NCBI GenBank assembly: GCA_002305725.1
Contig: DBQM01000029.1
Location: 1 to 43,200 of the forward strand
Source: Ruminococcus sp. UBA1394
GTDB lineage: Bacteria; Bacillota; Clostridia; Oscillospirales; Ruminococcaceae
Length of the DNA: 43,200 nt
Direction of reading: 5' to 3'
Shown here one piece after another: positions 1 through 7,700 of this stretch (the first letter of the stretch is position 1; each line of letters starts with the position of its first letter). The position numbers were made by a program, and so were the translations under genes. A model generated the notes under the pieces. That model had not been told where the DNA came from and searched no databases. It was given only the letters and a program-made list of their open reading frames with translations.

Positions 1-333
1 CAGAGATTTTTTCGCAGGGCCGTAGCCTTTGGAACGCAGATCAGCACCGGCGGTTGAGTATCCCTCTTTCATGGCGGTTTCAACGTCGCTTATACCCGGA
101 CCTTTGTCCGAAAGCTGCATAGTTATGCAGTCATCAGAGACCTCAACGGTTATTTCTCCGCCGTTTGCGTGGATGATCATGTTGATCTCACCCTGGTAAA
201 GCGCCAGGGAAACACGTCTTACGATCTCAGCGTCAAGATCAAGACTTCGCAGTTCCTCTCTCACTTTGTCGGAAACTTTGCCGGCATTTATGAAGTCATC
301 GGGTTCGACTTTGTATTTTAAAACTTTGTTCAC
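1..333 (-). CDS. HATPase / anti-sigma-factor-like ATP-binding protein (3' part outside window)
   Basis: This is a partial gene whose reading frame stays open through the left edge; 111 codons are visible. The chosen start is GTG at 331-333, preceded by GAGAAGG at a good distance. The protein reads MNKVLKYKVEPDDFINAGKV at its start. It then shows an N-box-like segment (LALYQGEINMIIHANGG) and a G1-box-like segment (DKGPGISDVETAMKEGYSTA), as in small GHKL ATPases of the RsbW/SpoIIAB group. Family knowledge: such proteins bind ATP and sequester sigma factors or phosphorylate antagonists. In clostridia, similar small HATPase genes often lie near [FeFe]-hydrogenase genes, which fits here, but the partner is not visible. 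Family fairly sure, role inferred. Confidence 0.75.
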   Translation of the reverse strand, partial: MNKVLKYKVEPDDFINAGKVSDKVREELRSLDLDAEIVRRVSLALYQGEINMIIHANGGEITVEVSDDCITMQLSDKGPGISDVETAMKEGYSTAGADLRSKGYGPAKKSL

Positions 334-408
334 AGCTTTTCCTTCTCTCAAAATAATTATTACTGTTTAAAATTATAGCAGAAAACAGCTGAAATGTAAA
401 GCTTCCGG

Positions 409-437
409 TTGACATATTCTTCAAAACATGATATAAT
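409..437 (+). promoter_or_regulatory. Sigma-A promoter of pnuC
   Basis: TTGACA at 409-414 and TATAAT at 432-437 are separated by exactly 17 bp, a full consensus match. Transcription should begin near 444, giving a leader of about 110 nt before pnuC. Confidence 0.85.
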
Positions 438-443
438 CTTTAT

Positions 444-552
444 ATAAAAATGTATAAATAAAGTTGCCACCGGGTAACAGAGTTCAGCACTCGTGTAACA
501 TATCGTCAGGTCTTAGCAGATATGTTGTACGGGTGTTTTTTTGGAGGACAAT
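444..552 (+). promoter_or_regulatory. Structured pnuC leader ending in a terminator (candidate riboswitch or attenuator)
   Basis: The first 45 nt can form a short hairpin (GTTGCC/GGTAAC around ACCG). A second arm pair (GAGT/ACTC, 480-492) competes with the left side of a long hairpin at 488-504/519-535. That hairpin has 17 uninterrupted pairs (including G-U) and is followed by seven T, so it is a strong intrinsic terminator ending one base before the GGAGG of pnuC. A terminator in this place implies conditional read-through. Some pnuC genes elsewhere are under NAD+-sensing riboswitches, but I could not match this leader to a known class. Confidence 0.6.
488..542 (+). terminator. Intrinsic terminator in the pnuC leader
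   Basis: The stem 488-504 pairs with 519-535 across a 14-nt loop and is followed by T at 536-542. It lies between the pnuC promoter and its ribosome binding site, so it acts as an attenuator, not a gene-end terminator. Confidence 0.8.
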
Positions 553-1260
553 ATGAAAACTTTTAAAACGTTTACAGGATTTGAATGGGTGCTGTGGATA
601 ACATCAATGACTGTGGTGACAGGTTCATTTCTTATTGGAAAGTGCGCCGGTCTGCTGACGTTAATTGCATCCCTTACAGGTGTAACAGCGCTGATTTTCG
701 TTGCAAAGGGCAATGTTACAGGACAGGTACTGACAGTTATTTTCAGTCTGCTTTATGCTGTAATATCATACAGTCAGAGCTATTACGGCGAAATGATAAC
801 CTACCTCGGCATGACAGCCCCGATAGCCGTTATGTCTGTTGTGACATGGCTCAGACACCCGTTTGACAACGGGAAAAGTGAGGTAAAGGTTGCGGTGATG
901 ACGAAAAAACAGACACTTTTCATGCTTGTACTTGCCGCATTGGTTACGTTTGTTTTTTACTTCATTCTAAGATATTTCAATACTGCAAAGCTTGCTGTAA
1001 GCGTTGTTTCAATAACCACAAGCTTTATTGCGTCATACCTTACCATGATGCGCAGTCCGTTTTATGCCCTTGCTTATTCGGCAAATGATATAGTCCTTAT
1101 CATAATGTGGACGCTCTCCTCGCTGAGCGATGTTTCATATCTTCCTATGGCGATATGCTTTGCAATGTTCTGGATAAACGATATCTACGGCTTTTATAAC
1201 TGGAAAAGGATATATAAAAGACAGCTTAATGGAGAGCAAAAATATACAGAAAGATGTTGA
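553..1260 (+). CDS. pnuC: PnuC-type nicotinamide riboside/mononucleotide transporter
   Basis: An integral membrane protein of 235 residues with about seven hydrophobic segments and the C-terminal signature FWINDIYGFYNWKR typical of PnuC, where the W-N-x-x-G-x-x-N-W pattern shapes the substrate site. PnuC proteins move nicotinamide riboside or NMN by facilitated diffusion, and uptake is pulled by cytoplasmic phosphorylation. ATG 553 is chosen because GGAGG at 543-547 sits just ahead of it; the TTG at 541 lies inside the terminator tail. The gene stands alone between its attenuator leader and the hydrogenase operon. A nicotinamidase (32.4 kb) and NAD kinase (22.0 kb) in the same window fit an NAD-salvage lifestyle. 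Exact substrate unknown. Confidence 0.88.
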   Translation: MKTFKTFTGFEWVLWITSMTVVTGSFLIGKCAGLLTLIASLTGVTALIFVAKGNVTGQVLTVIFSLLYAVISYSQSYYGEMITYLGMTAPIAVMSVVTWLRHPFDNGKSEVKVAVMTKKQTLFMLVLAALVTFVFYFILRYFNTAKLAVSVVSITTSFIASYLTMMRSPFYALAYSANDIVLIIMWTLSSLSDVSYLPMAICFAMFWINDIYGFYNWKRIYKRQLNGEQKYTERC

Positions 1261-1386
1261 TTTTTCGTATATTCTGATATTTTTTTATCAAAGATAGTAG
1301 TTTTTTTAACAATTTTGTAAGGTTTAGCTAAAAACATTCCCAAACATTAGTCATTAAGTCCAATAGATTTTCGTATAAATTTATGG

Positions 1387-1479
1387 TATAATTAAAGTCA
1401 GATATTTATGTAAATTTTTATATCTATTTGAGAGGTCAGTTAACTAAAGGTAACTAAAAAACCTGAAAAACTGACTTTT
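1387..1479 (+). promoter_or_regulatory. Probable promoter region and leader hairpin of the hyd operon
   Basis: A TATAAT at 1387-1392 follows an AT-rich stretch without a clear -35 box. The leader downstream holds a nested inverted repeat: GTCAGTT (1435-1441) pairs with AACTGAC (1469-1475), with AGGT/ACCT inside, followed by TTTT. It could be a weak attenuator or a stabilising 5' structure. AGGAGGT at 1491-1497 is the ribosome binding site of the first gene. Confidence 0.4.
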
Positions 1480-1504
1480 CAATAACAAATCAGGAGGTCA
1501 ATAC

Positions 1505-2002
1505 ATGAGCAAAAATTCAACAGCGGTTCCTTTCAACGGAACAAGCGCTCAGAAGGAAGAGCTTTTAAAGGTAATTGCTGAAAAGAAGAATGACAAGGGC
1601 GCTCTTATGCCGGTTCTTCAGAAAGCACAGGATATTTACGGATATCTTCCGATTGAAGTTCAGAAAATTATTTCAGATGAAATGAATATTCCGCTTGAGA
1701 AAATTTACGGAGTTGTAACATTTTACTCACAGTTTTCACTTAACCCGAAGGGCAAATACAAGATTTCAGTCTGTCTTGGTACAGCCTGCTACGTTAAGGG
1801 CTCAGGCGATATCTACAACAAGCTTCAGGAAAAACTCGGTATCGAAAGCGGAGGCTGCACTCCCGACGGAAAGTTCTCACTTGAAGCATGCCGCTGCATA
1901 GGTGCCTGCGGTCTTGCACCGCTTTTAACTGTAAATGACGAGGTTTACGGACGTCTTACTGTTGATGATGTTGATTCAATCCTTGCAAAGTATGCAGAAT
2001 AA
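1505..2002 (+). CDS. hydC: Bifurcating [FeFe] hydrogenase, NuoE-like [2Fe-2S] subunit
   Basis: A thioredoxin-like ferredoxin of 165 residues. Four cysteines that would bind one [2Fe-2S] cluster are visible in CLGTACYVKG and CRCIGACGLAP, as in NuoE/HndA/HydC proteins. It would accept electrons inside the trimeric hydrogenase and pass them between the HydB flavin subunit and the HydA catalytic subunit. It is first of three co-directional genes with strong AGGAGGTCA ribosome sites before both hydC and hydB, so the subunits are likely made in balanced amounts. Length matches the family. In clostridia this complex couples H2 formation to oxidation of both NADH and reduced ferredoxin. Confidence 0.92.
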   Translation: MSKNSTAVPFNGTSAQKEELLKVIAEKKNDKGALMPVLQKAQDIYGYLPIEVQKIISDEMNIPLEKIYGVVTFYSQFSLNPKGKYKISVCLGTACYVKGSGDIYNKLQEKLGIESGGCTPDGKFSLEACRCIGACGLAPLLTVNDEVYGRLTVDDVDSILAKYAE

Positions 2003-2034
2003 GTTTCAATTAATACCAATTAGGAGGTCAATTT

Positions 2035-3912
2035 ATGAAAACTCTTGAAGAACTCAAGGTTATCAGAGAAGCTATGCAGGGCGAGGTTGCACTGAGATCT
2101 CACGGCGACGCTTCATCTAAATATGAAAGACATGTTCTTGTCTGCGGCGGTACAGGATGTACATCATCAGGTTCAAGCAAGATTATTGAAGCTCTTGAAA
2201 CTGAACTCAAGAACAAGGGTCTTACAGAAAAGGTTCAGATTGTAAAAACAGGTTGTTTCGGACTTTGTGCTTTAGGTCCTATCATGATTGTTTATCCGGA
2301 AGGTTCATTCTATTCAATGGTTAAGCATGAAGATATTCCAAAAATCGTTGAAGAACACCTCATCTGCGGAAATCCTGTTAAAGAATTACTTTACGATGAA
2401 ACTGTAAGCGGTGATGAAATCAAGGCTCTCCAGGACACAGCTTTCTACAAGAAACAGCACCGTGTTGCACTGAGAAACTGCGGTGTTATCAATCCTGAGA
2501 ATATTGAAGAATATATCGGTGAAAACGGATATCAGGCACTTGCCAAAGTCCTCACAGAAATGACTCCTGACGAGGTTATCCAGACTATCCTCGACAGCGG
2601 TCTGAGAGGAAGAGGCGGCGGCGGTTTCCCGACTGGTGTAAAGTGGAAACTGGCAAGAAATATCGTCAAGGACGCAGACCAGAAGTACGTTTGCTGTAAC
2701 GCCGACGAAGGCGACCCGGGCGCATTTATGGACCGTTCAGTACTTGAGGGCGACCCGCACGTTGTTCTTGAGGCTATGGCTATTGCCGGCTACGCTATCG
2801 GCGCTACACAGGGTTACATATACGTTCGTGCTGAATACCCTATCGCTGTACAGCGTCTTGAAATCGCTATCAAGCAGGCTCGTGAGTACGGTCTCCTGGG
2901 CAAGAACATTTTCGGTACTGACTTCTCATTCGATATCGGTCTGAGACTGGGTGCCGGCGCATTCGTATGCGGCGAGGAAACAGCTCTTATGACTTCTATC
3001 GAGGGCAACAGAGGTGAGCCAAGACCACGTCCGCCGTTCCCGGCAGAAAAAGGTCTTTTCCAGAAACCTACTATCCTCAACAACGTTGAAACATACGCAA
3101 ATATCCCTCAGATTATCTTAAACGGTGCTGACTGGTTTGCATCAATGGGTACTGAAAAGTCAAAGGGTACAAAGGTATTCGCTCTCGGCGGCAAGATTCA
3201 CAATACAGGTCTTGTTGAAGTTCCTATGGGTACAACACTCAGAACTGTTATCGAGGAAATCGGCGGCGGCATTCCTAACGGAAAGAAATTTAAGGCTGCA
3301 CAGACAGGCGGTCCTTCCGGCGGCTGTATCCCGGCTGAACACATGGATATCCCGATCGACTACGACAACCTCATCAGCATTGGTTCAATGATGGGTTCCG
3401 GCGGTCTTATCGTTATGGACGAAGACAACTGTATGGTTGATATCGCTAAGTTCTTCCTTGAATTTACAGTTGATGAATCATGCGGTAAGTGTACACCATG
3501 CCGTATCGGTACAAAGCGTATGTACGAAATGCTCGACAAGATTACAAGAGGTCAGGGTACACTTGAGGATATCGACAAGCTTGAAGAACTCTGCTACTAC
3601 ATCAAGCAGAACTCACTCTGCGGTCTTGGTCAGACTGCGCCTAACCCTGTTCTTTCTACTCTGCGTTACTTCAGAGATGAATATATCGCTCACGTTGTTG
3701 ACAAGAAGTGTCCTGCAGGCGTCTGCAAGCACCTCCTCAGCTTTGAAATTGACACTGAAAAGTGTAAGGGCTGTACAATGTGTGCAAGAGTCTGTCCTGC
3801 CGGCGCAATCAGCGGCTCGGTTAAGCAGCCTCATATTATTAACAAGGACAAGTGTCTGAAGTGCGGCGCTTGTATCGAAAAATGTAAATTCGGTGCAATC
3901 ACCAAGAAATAA
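2035..3912 (+). CDS. hydB: Bifurcating [FeFe] hydrogenase, NuoF-like NADH/FMN subunit
   Basis: A 625-residue flavoprotein with the HydB/HndC domain order. An N-terminal thioredoxin-like [2Fe-2S] domain (CGGTGCTSSG, then GCFGLCALGP) comes first. The FMN/NADH domain follows (GRGGGGFPTG near residue 195, NADEGDPGAFMDR near 222), then an SLBB-like region, a 4Fe-4S motif ESCGKCTPCRIGT near 480, and two C-terminal ferredoxin clusters (CKGCTMCARVCP and CLKCGACIEKC). It oxidises NADH at FMN and is the site of electron confurcation in this family. It lies 32 bp after hydC and just ahead of hydA. Length and motifs are complete; no sign of decay. Confidence 0.93.
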   Translation: MKTLEELKVIREAMQGEVALRSHGDASSKYERHVLVCGGTGCTSSGSSKIIEALETELKNKGLTEKVQIVKTGCFGLCALGPIMIVYPEGSFYSMVKHEDIPKIVEEHLICGNPVKELLYDETVSGDEIKALQDTAFYKKQHRVALRNCGVINPENIEEYIGENGYQALAKVLTEMTPDEVIQTILDSGLRGRGGGGFPTGVKWKLARNIVKDADQKYVCCNADEGDPGAFMDRSVLEGDPHVVLEAMAIAGYAIGATQGYIYVRAEYPIAVQRLEIAIKQAREYGLLGKNIFGTDFSFDIGLRLGAGAFVCGEETALMTSIEGNRGEPRPRPPFPAEKGLFQKPTILNNVETYANIPQIILNGADWFASMGTEKSKGTKVFALGGKIHNTGLVEVPMGTTLRTVIEEIGGGIPNGKKFKAAQTGGPSGGCIPAEHMDIPIDYDNLISIGSMMGSGGLIVMDEDNCMVDIAKFFLEFTVDESCGKCTPCRIGTKRMYEMLDKITRGQGTLEDIDKLEELCYYIKQNSLCGLGQTAPNPVLSTLRYFRDEYIAHVVDKKCPAGVCKHLLSFEIDTEKCKGCTMCARVCPAGAISGSVKQPHIINKDKCLKCGACIEKCKFGAITKK

Positions 3913-3929
3913 TAGTGGAGGAACATCTG

Positions 3930-5678
3930 ATGGAAAATATTAATCTTAAAATAAACGGTGTTGACGTTACAGCACCAAAGGGCTCTACAATTCTTGAAGC
4001 AGCCCGTATGGCAAATATTGATATTCCTACACTTTGCTGGCTCAAGGATATCAATGAAATCGGTGCCTGCCGTATCTGCGTTGTTGAAGTCAACGAGGGC
4101 AGAGGTTTCAGAATCGCTGCATCATGCGTTTACCCGGTAAGCGAGGGCATGGAGGTTCTCACAAACTCTCCTAAGGTTATCGAATCAAGAAAGAAAACTC
4201 TCCAGCTTATCCTGTCAAACCATGACAGAAAGTGCCTTTCCTGCGTAAGAAGCGGTAAATGTGAACTTCAGAAGCTTGCAAGAGATATGGGTGTAGACGA
4301 TGAGTGCCTTTATGACGGCGAAAAGACTGTTTACGAAATCGACAATTCTGCAGCACATATGTACCGTGACAATAATAAGTGTATCCTTTGCAGACGCTGT
4401 TCAGCTGTATGTGAAAAGGTACAGGGAATTGGTGTAATCGGCGCAAACGAGCGTGGATTCAAGACAAATATCGCAAGCGCATTTGAAATGGGTCTGGGTG
4501 AAACAAGCTGCGTATCCTGCGGTCAGTGTATCGCTGTATGTCCTGTCGGCGCAATTTCCGAAAAGGATAATACTAAGGAAGTATTTGAAGCAATTGCAGA
4601 CCCTGAAAAGCACGTTGTTGTTCAGGTTGCTCCGGCTGTAAGAGCAGGTCTGGGCGAAGCATTCGGTCTGCCGATCGGTACTGACGTTGAAGGTAAGATG
4701 GCTGCTGCTCTGAGAAGACTCGGCTTTGACAAGGTATTCGACACAAACTTCTCAGCTGACCTCACAATCATGGAAGAAGCACACGAATTCCTTGACAGAG
4801 TAAAGAACGGCGGAAAACTCCCGCTTATCACTTCATGTTCACCTGGTTGGGTTAAGTATTGCGAGCACTACTTCCCGGATATGACTGAAAATCTTTCAAG
4901 CTGCAAGTCACCGCAGCAGATGTTTGGTGCAATTGTTAAGTCATACTATGCTGAAAAGGAAGGCATTGACCCTAAGAATATCGTTTCTGTAAGTGTTATG
5001 CCGTGTACAGCAAAGAAGTTTGAAATCGGTCGTGATGACGAGGACGGCGCAGGTCTGCCGGACGTTGATATCGCTATCACAACAAGAGAGCTTGCAAGAA
5101 TGATTGAGCGTGCCGGAATCCAGTTCCTTGCACTTCCGGACGAAAAGTTTGACGAACCACTCGGCGTTTCAACCGGTGCAGGCGTAATTTTCGGTGCAAC
5201 AGGCGGTGTTATGGAAGCTGCTCTGAGAACAGCTGTTGAAGAACTGACAGGCGAAGAACTCCCATCAGTAGAGTTCACAGCAGTTCGTGGTACTGAGGGC
5301 ATCAAGGAAGCATCTTATGATGTTGCCGGAATGACAGTTAAGGTTGCAGTTGCAAGCGGTCTCGGAAACGCAAGAGAACTTCTTAACAAGGTTAAGAACG
5401 GCGAAGCTGATTATCAGTTTATCGAAATCATGGGATGTCCGGGCGGCTGCGTAAACGGCGGCGGACAGCCACAGCAGCCTGCAAGTGTAAGAAACTTCAC
5501 AGATATCAGAGCACTTCGTGCAAAGGTTCTTTACGACCTCGACGAGAGCAGACCGCTCAGAAAGTCACACGAAAACCCTGTTATCAAGGAACTTTACGCT
5601 AATTATCTTGGCGAACCAGGCAGCCACAAGGCTCACGAGCTTCTCCATACAACATATGTAAAGAGAACAATAAACTAA
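3930..5678 (+). CDS. hydA: [FeFe] hydrogenase catalytic subunit
   Basis: A 582-residue M3-type [FeFe] hydrogenase. An N-terminal [2Fe-2S] domain (CWLKD...GACRIC) comes first, then the His-Cys3 4Fe-4S site (HDRKCLSCVRSGKC near residue 98), two ferredoxin clusters (CILCRRCSAVC, CVSCGQCIAVC) and the H-cluster domain. H-cluster motifs are TSCSPGW (301-307), MPCTAKKFE (357-365) and EIMGCPGGCVNGGGQP (about 499-514). ATG 3930 is chosen because GGAGG at 3917-3921 precedes it; the upstream GTG 3915 overlaps that site. The first motif reads TSCSP where the textbook form is TSCCP. With HydB/HydC it should form the NADH/ferredoxin-linked H2-evolving complex. A bidirectional terminator follows. Confidence 0.93.
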   Translation: MENINLKINGVDVTAPKGSTILEAARMANIDIPTLCWLKDINEIGACRICVVEVNEGRGFRIAASCVYPVSEGMEVLTNSPKVIESRKKTLQLILSNHDRKCLSCVRSGKCELQKLARDMGVDDECLYDGEKTVYEIDNSAAHMYRDNNKCILCRRCSAVCEKVQGIGVIGANERGFKTNIASAFEMGLGETSCVSCGQCIAVCPVGAISEKDNTKEVFEAIADPEKHVVVQVAPAVRAGLGEAFGLPIGTDVEGKMAAALRRLGFDKVFDTNFSADLTIMEEAHEFLDRVKNGGKLPLITSCSPGWVKYCEHYFPDMTENLSSCKSPQQMFGAIVKSYYAEKEGIDPKNIVSVSVMPCTAKKFEIGRDDEDGAGLPDVDIAITTRELARMIERAGIQFLALPDEKFDEPLGVSTGAGVIFGATGGVMEAALRTAVEELTGEELPSVEFTAVRGTEGIKEASYDVAGMTVKVAVASGLGNARELLNKVKNGEADYQFIEIMGCPGGCVNGGGQPQQPASVRNFTDIRALRAKVLYDLDESRPLRKSHENPVIKELYANYLGEPGSHKAHELLHTTYVKRTIN

Positions 5679-5707
5679 TTAATTCATTTCTCCTTTGAAT
5701 TATATAA

Positions 5708-5748
5708 AAAAGCTGGTACCGTATTTTTTGCGGTATCAGCTTTTATTT
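5708..5748. terminator. Bidirectional terminator between hydA and the CarD-like gene
   Basis: A 14-bp stem (5708-5721 with 5731-5744, one G-U pair) has an A-run on its left and T-run on its right, so it can end both the rightward hydA transcript and the leftward CarD-like transcript. Confidence 0.85.
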
Positions 5749-5797
5749 TAACTAAAATAGGTCAGCAAACTGCAATAAGTGGCGCTGACCTGAATTG

Positions 5798-6310
5798 TTA
5801 TATGGATTTTTTTTCGGCGAGCCTGTTTTCAATAAAATCGCCTATATCTTTTTCATCAATTCCAAGTACAAAAGCAAATTCATGGTGGATAAGCTTTTCT
5901 GCCTCCTGCATGACTCTTTCATCAGCTGCATGAAGTTTTTTGCCCTTGGAGTTTTGTTCCTCACGGTGAAGATAAAGTGTTCTCATCATTGATATCAGCT
6001 CATGGTAATTGTCACTATGAAGAACTGAAAAAAACTGACTTTTCCTCTGATTTTTGTCCTCACACCACTGAGTCTGAGCGTCCGGCATTTCATCTATCAG
6101 TGCATATATCTGTTCTTTTGTAAGCAGTTTTCTTACTTTTCCGTCATAATCGTCAGCCGGAATGTAAAAAGTTGACCCTTTTGAATAAACAGGAATAAGC
6201 TTGTAGTATTCTCTCTCAGTAATTCCGTCGAAGCAGCGTTTTACTTTTTCGTTAATTCTGCATATTTCACTTGCACCGTAAACGACATATTCGCCGATAT
6301 TAAAACTCAT
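5798..6310 (-). CDS. CarD/CdnL-type RNA polymerase-binding regulator
   Basis: A 170-residue protein opening with FNIGEYVVYGASEICRI, the typical start of the CarD_CdnL_TRCF Tudor-like domain. An all-helical, charged C-terminal half follows (YLHREEQNSKGKKLHAADERVMQEAEKLIHHEF). Family members bind the RNA polymerase beta subunit and stabilise open complexes at rRNA and growth-related promoters. The start is supported by AGGAGGT about ten bases upstream. Its own promoter (TTGAAA, 17 bp, TATAAT) lies 46-75 bp upstream on the minus strand. It is a single-gene unit convergent with hydA. Several CarD-like paralogs are common in clostridia, so the precise target promoters are unknown. Confidence 0.85.
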   Translation of the reverse strand: MSFNIGEYVVYGASEICRINEKVKRCFDGITEREYYKLIPVYSKGSTFYIPADDYDGKVRKLLTKEQIYALIDEMPDAQTQWCEDKNQRKSQFFSVLHSDNYHELISMMRTLYLHREEQNSKGKKLHAADERVMQEAEKLIHHEFAFVLGIDEKDIGDFIENRLAEKKSI

Positions 6311-6355
6311 CTCAGAAAAGTACCTCCTGTATCAGATATTATTTTGTATAATATA

Positions 6356-6384
6356 ATTATAGCATATTAGTCATTTATTTTCAA
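6356..6384 (-). promoter_or_regulatory. Promoter of the CarD-like gene
   Basis: Read on the minus strand, TTGAAA (6384-6379) and TATAAT (6361-6356) are separated by 17 bp. Transcription runs left into the gene starting at 6310. Confidence 0.75.
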
Positions 6385-6490
6385 AGGTTTTTTTGCATAA
6401 ATAATCCATTTATTATTCGGCATTATGCGATAATCCTGCACAACTTTATGCGTAAAATGCTGATTTTAAAGGCGATTTGAAGAAATTCTA

Positions 6491-6519
6491 TTGACATTAT
6501 ATAATTCATATTATAGAAT
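6491..6519 (+). promoter_or_regulatory. Promoter of the CE3-like esterase gene
   Basis: TTGACA (6491-6496), a 17-bp AT-rich spacer and TAGAAT (6514-6519) precede AAGGAG at 6541-6546 and the TTG start at 6556. Confidence 0.75.
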
Positions 6520-6555
6520 ATTTATGTATAGTTTATTTTAAAGGAGAGAATAGGT

Positions 6556-7686
6556 TTGAAACAAAAATCACTTATTTCTGTTATTCTTACTGTTTTTATT
6601 GCATTTTCATCAGTTCTCTGTGTTCATGCAGAGGAGTCCGGCGAAAAAATTCGTGTTATGCCTCTGGGGGACTCAATAACTGACGGTTTCTCAACAGTCG
6701 GAGGATATCGTCAGCCGCTTTGCAACAAACTTGAGGAAAACGGCTATTCCGGAAACTTCGACTTTGTCGGTCCAAACTGGGGCGGAAACTGCTATGACCC
6801 GCAGCACGCAGGCTACAGCGGATATTCAATTGACAATATCGACCAGGCTGATTCCATATCAGGCGCAAGAACAGGTCTTTCAAGCTTTATTGACTGGCTT
6901 ATGGACGCTTATCCTGCTGACGTTGTCATGCTTCAAATCGGTACAAACGATATTTTAAGCTACTATGACCTCGATAATATCGGGACACGCCTTGAAAAAT
7001 TTGTTGATACTGTCCTGACCTATATTCCCGATGACGGAATGCTTTTCCTTGCAACGATTCCGTGCATGGACGCAAACAATACACTTTACATAAATGAGTA
7101 CTATTTTACTCCGGAGTCCATGGACGAGTGTGTTGACGCATATAACACCGAAATAAAGCGTATTGCAGCTGAAAAGCAGGCAGAAGGCAAAAATATCCGT
7201 CTTGCAGATATAAACAGCGTTCTGACAAAGTCTGATTTGTATGACGGCGTTCACCCTACAGAAGCCGGTTATAAGCTTATGGCTGATTACTGGTATGATA
7301 TACTTGTAAATTATCTGAACGGTACAGAAAATCCACAGCCTACAGAGCCGGCAACAGAGGAAACTACAGAACCTGCCACAGAATTTCCTACAGAGCCCGA
7401 AACAACAGAACCAGTAACTGAGCCGATGACAGAACCGGATACCACAGAACCGCCGACCGAATCATACCCGACAGAACAGGTAACTACAAATCCTCCCGGC
7501 GTATATGTTAAGGGTGACGCAAATTATGACGGAAAGTTATCTGTTGCTGACATTGTATTTATGAACGAGTGCCTTACACACAAAAGGGAAATGCTTGTTG
7601 TAAATTTTGCTGTTTCGGATATGAACGGCAACGGACAGCTTGATATTTTTGACGCAGTATTACTCAGAAGAATGCTTCTTATCTGA
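6556..7686 (+). CDS. Secreted dockerin-bearing SGNH esterase, CE3-like acetylxylan esterase
   Basis: A 376-residue secreted enzyme. The start is TTG, nine bases after AAGGAG, and no nearby ATG gives a signal peptide. Residues 1-25 form a signal peptide ending VHA. The catalytic domain has RVMPLGDSITDG (nucleophile Ser40), GGYRQPL, MLQIGTNDI and DGVHPTEAGY (Asp230, His233), a pattern seen in CE3 acetylxylan esterases. A Thr/Glu/Pro linker (about 258-312) leads to a C-terminal type I dockerin with two calcium-binding repeats (GDANYDGKLSVAD and SDMNGNGQLDIFD). It would remove acetyl groups from xylan while docked to a cohesin scaffold. The next gene encodes a second SGNH hydrolase 14 bp downstream. 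Confidence 0.85.
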   Translation: MKQKSLISVILTVFIAFSSVLCVHAEESGEKIRVMPLGDSITDGFSTVGGYRQPLCNKLEENGYSGNFDFVGPNWGGNCYDPQHAGYSGYSIDNIDQADSISGARTGLSSFIDWLMDAYPADVVMLQIGTNDILSYYDLDNIGTRLEKFVDTVLTYIPDDGMLFLATIPCMDANNTLYINEYYFTPESMDECVDAYNTEIKRIAAEKQAEGKNIRLADINSVLTKSDLYDGVHPTEAGYKLMADYWYDILVNYLNGTENPQPTEPATEETTEPATEFPTEPETTEPVTEPMTEPDTTEPPTESYPTEQVTTNPPGVYVKGDANYDGKLSVADIVFMNECLTHKREMLVVNFAVSDMNGNGQLDIFDAVLLRRMLLI

Positions 7687-7700
7687 AAGGAATGTAAAAT

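Noticed and set aside
541..552. TTG 541 as pnuC start
   Set aside because: It lies in the terminator tail and would put the GGAGG ribosome site inside the gene; ATG 553 is well spaced.
585..866. 93-codon frame inside pnuC
   Set aside because: It is a shadow in another frame of a clear membrane protein gene and has no ribosome site.
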